Assembly (NCBI RefSeq): GCF_037658235.1
Contig: NZ_JBBJLN010000004.1
Span: 186,001-250,000 of the forward strand
Length of the DNA: 64,000 nucleotides
From: Yunchengibacter salinarum
Lineage (GTDB): Bacteria; Pseudomonadota; Alphaproteobacteria; Sphingomonadales; Kordiimonadaceae
Direction: 5' to 3'
Position numbers and translations under genes: made by a program. Shown here piece after piece: positions 53,246-60,543 of the stretch. The notes under the pieces are model-generated. The model did not search any database. It worked only from the letters and a program-made list of their open reading frames with translations, and had not been told where the DNA came from. The first letter of the stretch is position 1; every line of letters begins with the position of its first letter.

Positions 53246-55153
53246 ATGCTGCACATCACCGACCTGACCTATCGCATTGGCGACCGCCTGTTGTTCGACC
53301 ACGCCACGCTCGGCATTCCCGCCGGGCACAAGGTGGGGCTGGTGGGGCGCAATGGTACCGGAAAATCCACCCTGATCCGCATGATCCTGGGGGAGACAAG
53401 CCCGGAATCCGGCCAGATTTTCGTGCGGCCCACCGCGCGGATCGGCCATGTGGCGCAGGAAGCCCCGGCGGACGACCGCTCGCTGATCGAAACGGTGCTG
53501 GACTCCAACGCGGAACTGGCCGCCCTCACACGGGAGGCGGAAACCGCCACGGACCCGGAGCGCATCGCGGCCATTCACACCCGTCTCGCCGACATCGAGG
53601 CCCACAAGGCCGAAGCCCGCGCGGCCAGCATCCTCAAGGGGCTGGGCTTTGACGAAGACGCCCAGACCCGCCCCACGCGCACCTTTTCCGGCGGCTGGCG
53701 AATGCGGGTGGCACTGGCCTCGGTTCTGTTCAACGCGCCCGACCTGCTTTTGCTGGACGAACCCACCAACTATCTGGATCTGGAAGGGGTGATCTGGCTG
53801 GAAAACTTCCTGCGGACCTATCCCTATACGGTGGTGATCGTCAGCCATGACCGGGATCTGCTGAACAATGCCGTGGGCCACATCGCGCATTTGGAAAACG
53901 GCAAGCTCAATCTTTACACGGGCGGCTATGACCGCTTCGAGGAACTGCGCCGCCAGTGGATCGAACGGCAGATGGCGCTGAAATCCCGTCAGGAAGCGGA
54001 GCGGCGCCGGATTCAATCCTTTGTGGACCGTTTCCGCGCCAAGCCCAACAAGGCCGCCCAGGCGCAGAGCCGGGTAAAGATGCTGGAAAAGATGCAGCCC
54101 ATCGCCACCATGGTGGCAAGCCAGACCATTCCCTTCGACTTTCCAAAGCCGGAGCCGCTGTCCTCCCCGCTGGTTCTGGTGGAGGATGCGGACATTGGCT
54201 ATGACCCTGACACGCCGGTATTGAAAGGAATCAATGCCCGGCTGGACATGGATGACCGGATCGCCCTTCTGGGCGCCAATGGCAATGGCAAGTCCACCTT
54301 CGCCAGGCTGCTGGCGGGTCGCTTGAAGCCTCTGACGGGCCGTGTGCGCAAGCCCCGCGCGCTGACGGTGGGCTATTTCGCCCAGCATCAGCTTGAAGAG
54401 CTGAACCCCGCCGCCACACCGCTGGATCATCTGTGGAAGCTCATGGGTGAAGCGCCGGAAACCCGCGTGCGCACCCGGCTTGGCAGCTTCGGCTTCTCGG
54501 CGGACAAGGCGGACAGGCCGGTGGAAACCCTGTCGGGCGGGGAAAAGGCGCGCCTGATGTTCGCGCTCGCCACCTTCGAAAAGCCGCAGATCCTGATCAT
54601 GGACGAGCCCACCAACCATCTGGACGTGGACAGCCGTGAAGCCCTGGCCCATGCCATAAACGGCTATGACGGCGCCGTGGTTCTGATCAGCCATGATCGC
54701 CATCTGGTGGGGGCCTGCGCCGACCGGCTCTGGATCGTGGAAGACGGCGATGTCACCCGATTCGAGGGCGATCTGGACGGTTACAGGGATCATCTGCTGG
54801 CCCGCCGGGCCGAGGCGCGCGCCGCCAGCCGGGGACCAAAAGCCGATGACCCCCGCCGCAGCGCCCGGCAGGACAAAGCAGCCGTCCGCAAACGGCTGGA
54901 ACCCTATCGCAAGGCGGTGAGCGCCGCCGAGGCGCGTATTCAGGACCTGAGCGAGAAACAGGAAAAAGTGCGCCAGCGACTGGCCGACCCGGCCCTTTAT
55001 GATGCTGGTGCGCAAGCGCGGCTGGCCCGGTTCACCGATGCGGCGCGCCAGGTGGAGCAGGCCCTTGCCAAAGCCGAAGAGGACTGGCTTGATGCGCAGG
55101 AAGCCCTGGAAGGGGCGCTTGAAGCCGCCGGGGACGATCAGGCATCCGCCTGA
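53246..55153 (+). CDS. ABC-F family ATPase
   Basis: A 635-residue soluble protein with two ABC ATPase domains and no membrane segments. Walker A motifs are GRNGTGKSTLI and GANGNGKSTF. Signatures are TFSGGWRMRVALA and TLSGGEKARLMFA. Walker B motifs are LLLLDEPTNYLD and ILIMDEPTNHLD. The linker between domains holds the P-site-tRNA interaction helix region typical of translation factors. The C-terminal 90 residues (SAAEARIQDLSEKQEKV) form a coiled coil as in Uup. The subgroup is closest to Uup or YheS; the precise role in ribosome rescue is not known. It should be leaderless. Confidence 0.92.
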   Translation: MLHITDLTYRIGDRLLFDHATLGIPAGHKVGLVGRNGTGKSTLIRMILGETSPESGQIFVRPTARIGHVAQEAPADDRSLIETVLDSNAELAALTREAETATDPERIAAIHTRLADIEAHKAEARAASILKGLGFDEDAQTRPTRTFSGGWRMRVALASVLFNAPDLLLLDEPTNYLDLEGVIWLENFLRTYPYTVVIVSHDRDLLNNAVGHIAHLENGKLNLYTGGYDRFEELRRQWIERQMALKSRQEAERRRIQSFVDRFRAKPNKAAQAQSRVKMLEKMQPIATMVASQTIPFDFPKPEPLSSPLVLVEDADIGYDPDTPVLKGINARLDMDDRIALLGANGNGKSTFARLLAGRLKPLTGRVRKPRALTVGYFAQHQLEELNPAATPLDHLWKLMGEAPETRVRTRLGSFGFSADKADRPVETLSGGEKARLMFALATFEKPQILIMDEPTNHLDVDSREALAHAINGYDGAVVLISHDRHLVGACADRLWIVEDGDVTRFEGDLDGYRDHLLARRAEARAASRGPKADDPRRSARQDKAAVRKRLEPYRKAVSAAEARIQDLSEKQEKVRQRLADPALYDAGAQARLARFTDAARQVEQALAKAEEDWLDAQEALEGALEAAGDDQASA

Positions 55154-55221
55154 GCGCGAGCGCACCCGACCCATCCCCGGTCCTGCTGTCATGACGCATT
55201 CGCCCGCTACGGAGATTTTCC

Positions 55222-56100
55222 ATGAACCGAGCCGCCCGCATGTCACGCCTGAAAGCCATACTGGTTCTGCCCGCCATCATACTGGCCTTTGCCGGGGTCG
55301 GGCGCGGCGCCGTGGACCTGGCGACGGCACCGTCGCTCATGGCCGCCCTGCTGCCGCTGGGCTGGCTGCTGGCCAGCCTCCCCATCGCGGTCAAGCAGAT
55401 CGCGGCGCTGGGCTTTGGCAGGATCGTAACGCTGGGCGGCAAGCCGGGCACACTGGCATTTTTGTTTCTGGCGGCTATTGCGGGGCTGGCATCCGCGCCG
55501 ATTGTCGGGCCTGATGCGGCGGGCCTTGCCTTTTTGCTGTTGCTGATCGTGAACAGCGGGGCCTTTCTGGTCTGGTTTCCCAGACTGCCGGGCCGAACCG
55601 CCCGGCTCAAGGTGGGCGAGCCCATGCCGGATGTGACCTTTCACACCCTTGATGGCGAGCCGGTTCGGCCCGCCGATCTTACCGACAAGCCCACCTTCTA
55701 TCTGTTTTTCCGGGGCAACTGGTGCCCGCTCTGCCTGGCACAGATCGGCGCGGTGGCGGCGCACTATCAGGCGCTGGCGGAACGTGGCGCGCGCGTGGCG
55801 CTGGTCAGTCCGCAGCCGGAACATGAAAGCGCCGCGCTGGGCCGCAAATATGGTGTGGATTTCACCATCCTCACCGACCCGGACCTGAAGGCCGCTGAAC
55901 GCCTTGGCCTGAGCCACCCGGAAGGCGTCCCCGCCCCCATGCGGGGCCGCTACGGCGCGTCCACCGTCCTGCCCACACTGGTTCTGGTGGATCGTGGCGG
56001 CGTGATCCGCTTCGCCGACCAGACGGACGATTACACCGTCAGGCCGGAACCGGATGTCATGATTGATATTCTTGATAAAGAAAACGCCTCAACCACCTGA
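55222..56100 (+). CDS. Membrane-anchored redoxin
   Basis: A 292-residue protein with two parts. The first 120 residues carry four predicted membrane helices (about 11-31, 38-57, 77-96 and 99-119). The rest (about 127-285) is a thioredoxin-fold AhpC/TSA-type domain: VGEPMPDVTFHTLDGEPV, then FFRGNWCPLCLAQ with Cys168 and Cys171 as a CxxC pair. The conserved FRG-NWCPxC form resembles peroxiredoxins that reduce peroxides, but a thiol-disulfide oxidoreductase role is possible. Which side of the membrane it faces cannot be told. GGAG 7 nt upstream supports the ATG at 55222. It converges with the hydrolase gene 2 nt away. Confidence 0.85.
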   Translation: MNRAARMSRLKAILVLPAIILAFAGVGRGAVDLATAPSLMAALLPLGWLLASLPIAVKQIAALGFGRIVTLGGKPGTLAFLFLAAIAGLASAPIVGPDAAGLAFLLLLIVNSGAFLVWFPRLPGRTARLKVGEPMPDVTFHTLDGEPVRPADLTDKPTFYLFFRGNWCPLCLAQIGAVAAHYQALAERGARVALVSPQPEHESAALGRKYGVDFTILTDPDLKAAERLGLSHPEGVPAPMRGRYGASTVLPTLVLVDRGGVIRFADQTDDYTVRPEPDVMIDILDKENASTT

Positions 56101-56102
56101 AA

Positions 56103-56945
56103 TCAGTCACTTATGGCGATCGCCATTTCCGTTGTGCGGCCCCAGCGGCGATGAATATCCCGAAGCACGGCCTTCTCCCACGGGATAGACGCATGAGTGG
56201 CCCCCGCCACCATCATGAAATGGTCGCTATCATCCAGAACCGGCTTCAGCGCCAAAGCCGATGATGGTGGAATGATCCGGTCCTGATTGCCGTGATAAAT
56301 CAATATGCTATCGTTGTTTTCTGACAGGCGCAGATCGCTGCGCAGCGGAAAGCGACTGATGAAATCCGGCACGAACGGATACCGCGCCTTGCCCAGATGC
56401 AGCACGGAGCGCATCGGCGCGAACAAAATCACATTGCCGGGGTCTCTCTTGTGCACCACATGGGCCGCAAGGGTGGTGCCCAGCGAATATCCCACCACGC
56501 GCACATCTTCCCCCGGATAGCGCGACCGGGCCCAGTCGTACCAGGCCAGCCCGTCACCGAGAAACGCGGACTCGCTCAGGTCGCCGCGGCTTTTGCCATA
56601 ACCGCGATGGTCCATGGCCACCACATCGAAGCCCATGCCGGTGAAGGTATCGGCCATGCGGCGACCATTGCCCACATTGCCCGCATTGCCCTTGTAATAG
56701 ACCACCACGCCCCGGCGCTCCCCCCTGGCCGGGTGGATCACACCGTGCAGGCGGGCCCCGTCAGGCCGGTTCAGAAAATGGTGGCTGACCTGTGCGCCAA
56801 AGCCATAGTCATGGTCCTGCGCCACGGGGGCCTTGTGAAAGATCATCTGCTCCTGACCGAAAAAGATATAGATCAGCAACATTGCATATACCGCCAGCGC
56901 CGCCCCGCCCGACCATGCCAACCGCCTGACCAACTTTTTCAGCAT
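56103..56945 (-). CDS. Membrane-anchored alpha/beta hydrolase (BEM46-like)
   Basis: A 280-residue serine hydrolase. A single N-terminal helix (about 11-30) should anchor it. The oxyanion turn is YKGNAGNVGN, the nucleophile is Ser154 in GYSLG, the acid is likely the Asp in HGNQDRIIP and the base is the His in GATHASIPW. It resembles the BEM46/ABHD family of unknown substrate. It converges with the redoxin gene at a 2-nt gap and is divergent from the DUF3179 gene. Confidence 0.87.
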   Translation of the reverse strand: MLKKLVRRLAWSGGAALAVYAMLLIYIFFGQEQMIFHKAPVAQDHDYGFGAQVSHHFLNRPDGARLHGVIHPARGERRGVVVYYKGNAGNVGNGRRMADTFTGMGFDVVAMDHRGYGKSRGDLSESAFLGDGLAWYDWARSRYPGEDVRVVGYSLGTTLAAHVVHKRDPGNVILFAPMRSVLHLGKARYPFVPDFISRFPLRSDLRLSENNDSILIYHGNQDRIIPPSSALALKPVLDDSDHFMMVAGATHASIPWEKAVLRDIHRRWGRTTEMAIAISD

Positions 56946-57110
56946 CCCGCCCTGCTCCTGATTTCGTGTTGTGTCTTTACACCTTGTTTACGAGCCAGGC
57001 TCTAAACTCACAAGTGGCAGCAAACGGACCTTGACCGGCACGGTTGCACGAAACACCATTCCTGTACCGCAGTACGCTGTGCGATCGACAGCATTTTCGG
57101 AGGCTTTTCC

Positions 57111-58232
57111 ATGTCCAGTCCGTCCTTTTCCGGCCCCTCAGCGACCGGCCCGTCCACCTTTTCACGGCGGCGCGGAAAGCGGCGCGCCACCGGGGCGGTT
57201 GCCGCCATGCTGGCCGCACTGGCAACCGGCCTGCCGATGGTTGACGGTGGCGCACAGGCCCATGAACCTTTCACGGCGGCGGCGGCATCAGCTGGCTCCC
57301 TACAGCCCCTTGATGTACCGGAAGGGTTGAAAAACCAGTGGCGCAAAACGGATTTTTCCCGCGCCACCGTGGATTCGGACGGGTTCGTTTTCGGCGTGGT
57401 ACCGAAAGATGCCATTCCGGCGGTCTCATCCCCCCGGTTCCAACCGGCGGCGAATTACGACCTTTCCGCCAATGCGCCCGTCATTTCCATCCATTCCGAC
57501 GGGGTCGCCAAGGCATATCCGCTGGAAATCCTGATCTGGCATGAAATCGTCAATGATTCCCTTGATGGCAGGCCGGTGGCGGTCACCTATTGCCCGCTGT
57601 GCAATGCCGCCGCGGTGTTTGATCGCCGCCATGATGACCGGGTGCTGGAATTCGGCGTCAGCGGCCATCTGCGCCACTCGGATCTGGTAATGTATGATCG
57701 CCAGAGCCAGACCTGGTGGCAACAGTTCACCGGCGACGGGATCGTCGGAAAATATGCCGGAAACGTGCTGGAGCGACTGCCCAACCGGCTGGAAAGCTTC
57801 GAGGATTTCAAATCCCGCTTCCCGGATGGGCAGGTGATGGTGCCGCCGGGCAATCAGCGCCCCTATGGCAGCAACCCCTATGTGGGATATGACAGCAAGA
57901 ACGACCCCTTCCTCTATCGCGGCCAATATGAGGGCAAGGTGGCGCCCATGGCCCGCGTGGTCCGGGTTGATGATGAAGCATGGCTGCTGGATTCCATAAG
58001 GCGCATGGGCTCCATCGAAACGGGCAACGGTTTGCGACTGACCTGGCAGGAAGGCCAGGCATCCGCGCTGGATCGGCGGGTGATCAGCGAAAGCCAGGAC
58101 GTGGGCACCGTCACCGTGCAGCGGGAAATTGACGGCAACTGGCAGGATGTGCCCTATAGCGTGGATTTTGCCTTTGCGTTTAAAGCGTTCTACCCGGACG
58201 GCGAAGTTCATGTGCCAGACCGGGAAATCTGA
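57111..58232 (+). CDS. DUF3179 domain-containing exported protein
   Basis: A 373-residue protein with a basic N-region and a hydrophobic stretch (RATGAVAAMLAALATGLPMVDGGAQA) that looks like a signal peptide, so it should be exported. The DUF3179 core has KAYPLEILIWHEIVNDSLDG, then VTYCPLCNAAAVFDRR with Cys161 and Cys164, and later SDLVMYDRQSQTWWQQFTG. The family's function is unknown. The spaced cysteine pair suggests a metal or disulfide site (inference). It stands alone, divergent from the hydrolase gene and convergent with holC. Confidence 0.9.
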   Translation: MSSPSFSGPSATGPSTFSRRRGKRRATGAVAAMLAALATGLPMVDGGAQAHEPFTAAAASAGSLQPLDVPEGLKNQWRKTDFSRATVDSDGFVFGVVPKDAIPAVSSPRFQPAANYDLSANAPVISIHSDGVAKAYPLEILIWHEIVNDSLDGRPVAVTYCPLCNAAAVFDRRHDDRVLEFGVSGHLRHSDLVMYDRQSQTWWQQFTGDGIVGKYAGNVLERLPNRLESFEDFKSRFPDGQVMVPPGNQRPYGSNPYVGYDSKNDPFLYRGQYEGKVAPMARVVRVDDEAWLLDSIRRMGSIETGNGLRLTWQEGQASALDRRVISESQDVGTVTVQREIDGNWQDVPYSVDFAFAFKAFYPDGEVHVPDREI

Positions 58233-58257
58233 CCCCGTTCACACCACGACGCAGCGA

Positions 58258-58283
58258 CGCCGGGGAAGCTGAAGGCCCCGGCG
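58258..58283. terminator. GC-rich hairpin between the DUF3179 gene and holC
   Basis: A perfect 8-bp stem CGCCGGGG/CCCCGGCG with a 10-nt loop lies between two converging genes. There is no U run on either side, so it is a weak terminator candidate or may need Rho. Confidence 0.4.
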
Positions 58284-58333
58284 CCGCATGACCGAATGAT
58301 CTTGTCCGTTGATGGTGCCGTTATATGGCGCGA

Positions 58334-58816
58334 TCAGGCGCCCTGTCCGTCCGGCTGGTGTTCCCGTTCCCGCACCCAACCGCCGGATTCGGGCTGGCGC
58401 CAATAGCTCAGGTGAAATCCCAGATCCCGGAAATGGCGCCACTGGCCGCGGGCACTGTCCCGCACCGCATCGTTCCGCCCGTCGAACAGCACCAGCAGGC
58501 GCTGAAAGTCCGACACATCATCCGGGGGGGCGGCACCGTCCACCAGCGTGAGGATATCCGCGCCCGCCGGGTTTTCCGTGCCCAGAGTCAGCAGAATGGG
58601 TTGCCGGTGCGGCTCGGCCCCGTCCGCGCGACCATGGGGCAGGAAGCTGTCCGGCTCCTGCACCCATAGCGCCTCATCCAGTCGGGCCATGCTGTCCGGG
58701 TCCGGGCAGCGCACCAGCGCGCGATGGCCCGCTTTCAGCACCTGCTTCATCAGGCCCACAAGGGCCTGATGGCTGGGCTGTCGCTCCAGATGATAAAAGC
58801 GGACCTCGCGGCTCAT
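58334..58816 (-). CDS. holC: DNA polymerase III subunit chi
   Basis: A 160-residue clamp-loader accessory that links the loader to single-strand-binding protein. The family form is seen in VRFYHLERQPSHQALVGLMKQVLKAGHRALVRCPD and LWVQEPDSFLPHG, with NPAGADILTLVDG in the second half. The C-terminus is Arg/Glu/Gln-rich (REREHQPDGQGA) and longer than the fold needs. It ends the leftward pepA-holC pair, which is a usual alphaproteobacterial arrangement, 12 nt after pepA. Confidence 0.92.
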   Translation of the reverse strand: MSREVRFYHLERQPSHQALVGLMKQVLKAGHRALVRCPDPDSMARLDEALWVQEPDSFLPHGRADGAEPHRQPILLTLGTENPAGADILTLVDGAAPPDDVSDFQRLLVLFDGRNDAVRDSARGQWRHFRDLGFHLSYWRQPESGGWVREREHQPDGQGA

Positions 58817-58828
58817 GACGGAATGCCC

Positions 58829-60307
58829 TTATTCGCCGCCCTCATAACGATCCCGGACGAAGCGGTCCAGCAAGCGCACACCAAAGCCGGTGCCGCCCTT
58901 TTCGGCCAGGATCGAGCCCTTGTCGGACCATACCATGCCCGCCACATCGATATGGCACCAGGGCACATCATTGGTGAACCGCTTGAGGAACTGGGCCGCC
59001 GTGATGGAGCCCGCTTCCTTGCCGCCCACATTCTTCATATCGGCGGTGGGGGTGTTGATCATGCGGTCATAGGCATCGTCCAGCGGCAGGCGCCAGACCC
59101 GGTCACCGCTGGCGCTGCCGGCGCTGGAAAGCTGCTCGGCCAGATCGTCCCGGTCGGTGAATATGCCGGCATATTCATGACCCAGCGTAACGATGATGGC
59201 GCCGGTCAGCGTGGCCAGGTCGATCATCACGTCCGGCGCGAAGCGCTGCTGCGTGTACCACATGGCATCGGCGAGGACGAGACGGCCTTCCGCATCGGTA
59301 TTGAGGACTTCGATGGTCTGGCCGGACATGCTGGTGACCACATCCCCTGGCCGGGTGGCCCTGCCATCCGGCATGTTTTCCACCAGGCCCAGAACACCCA
59401 CGGCGTTGACCGGCGCCTTCCGCCCGGCCAGCGCCCGCATCAGGCCCGCCACGATACCGGCGCCGCCCATGTCCCATTTCATCATGCCCATATTGTCGGC
59501 GGGCTTGAGCGAAATGCCGCCGGTGTCAAAGGTGACCCCCTTGCCCACAAAGGCGGCGGGCTTGTCCCCGGCCTTGCCGCCATTCCAGCGCATCACCACC
59601 AGCTTGGATTCGCGCACCGAACCATCGCCCACCGACAGCAGGGAACCCATGCCGAGTTCCTTCATTTCGGCTTCCCCCAGCACATCGATCTCAAGGCCCA
59701 GGGATGTCATTTCCGCCACCCGGTCGGCGAAGCTTTCGGGGTTGAGATGGTTGGCGGGCTCGGAAATCAGGTCGCGGGTATAATGAACCGCGTCCACCAC
59801 CGCGGCGCGCGGGGCATAGGCCGCCTCGGCGGCTTTCGGGTCCGCCACCGCCAGGCTGAGGTGCTTCAGGCTGGGCTTCTTGTCCGCCCCTTCACGGGTG
59901 CGGTATTTATCGAAACGGTAGAAACGCAGCGCCGCGCCTTCCGCCACCATGGCCGGGTCGAGCGAGTCAATATCGGCCATCAGCGTCACATGCGCCGAAC
60001 CGGCATATTCCGCCCTGGCCACCAGCGCCGCCCCGGCATGAAGGCTGTCCAGCTCCCGGCCCTTACTGTCCGCGCTGCCGCCAAGGCCGACCAGAAACAC
60101 CCGGTCCAGCTTCTCATCAGGGGCGAGCACATCCAGCACCTGCGCGCGCTCGCCAGTGAACCCGGCCCGGTTCGCCGCGCGGGTCAAGGCACCGCCCGTG
60201 GCCTTGTCCATCTCGGCGGCCTTGCCGGACAGGGCCTGTCCTTGCGCCATGAAAACGGCAACAGCGCCCGCTTCGGGTAGATGATCGCCCGTGAAGTCCA
60301 GTTTCAT
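58829..60307 (-). CDS. pepA: Leucyl aminopeptidase (M17)
   Basis: A 492-residue hexameric di-metal aminopeptidase that removes N-terminal residues from peptides. The metal and catalytic residues are in VGKGVTFDTGGISLKP and NTDAEGRLVLADAMWY, and MKWDMGGAGIV is typical. The N-terminal domain is variable, as in the family. I start at MKLDFTGDHLP; twelve codons upstream are not family-like. A weak TTGTGA/TAGGGT pair 16 nt apart (60371-60398, minus strand) could be its promoter. It is divergent from lptD. Confidence 0.95.
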   Translation of the reverse strand: MKLDFTGDHLPEAGAVAVFMAQGQALSGKAAEMDKATGGALTRAANRAGFTGERAQVLDVLAPDEKLDRVFLVGLGGSADSKGRELDSLHAGAALVARAEYAGSAHVTLMADIDSLDPAMVAEGAALRFYRFDKYRTREGADKKPSLKHLSLAVADPKAAEAAYAPRAAVVDAVHYTRDLISEPANHLNPESFADRVAEMTSLGLEIDVLGEAEMKELGMGSLLSVGDGSVRESKLVVMRWNGGKAGDKPAAFVGKGVTFDTGGISLKPADNMGMMKWDMGGAGIVAGLMRALAGRKAPVNAVGVLGLVENMPDGRATRPGDVVTSMSGQTIEVLNTDAEGRLVLADAMWYTQQRFAPDVMIDLATLTGAIIVTLGHEYAGIFTDRDDLAEQLSSAGSASGDRVWRLPLDDAYDRMINTPTADMKNVGGKEAGSITAAQFLKRFTNDVPWCHIDVAGMVWSDKGSILAEKGGTGFGVRLLDRFVRDRYEGGE

Positions 60308-60543
60308 TGCTCTCGCTCCCTCGATAATGGTTGGCCCGGCCAAACGGGCCGTGCCTGTAACATGGCACAGACCCTAGCGATGTGCGGATCAATCACAAGG
60401 GTTCTGCCGCCGATTTTTCCGCCCGCACGGCGCAACGCACCAATGTGCGGCGACCTGAAAGGCTCCGTGAATGTGCTAACCATTGCAAGCGGGGGCCCAT
60501 CCCGGCTAACAAAAGGCTCGAACCTTCAAAAGGGATACCCTTC

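Noticed and set aside
60382..60543. N-terminal extension of LptD from the ATG at 60382
   Set aside because: The added 54 residues are not family-like and would bury the signal peptide; the GTG at 60544 has a good ribosome-binding site.
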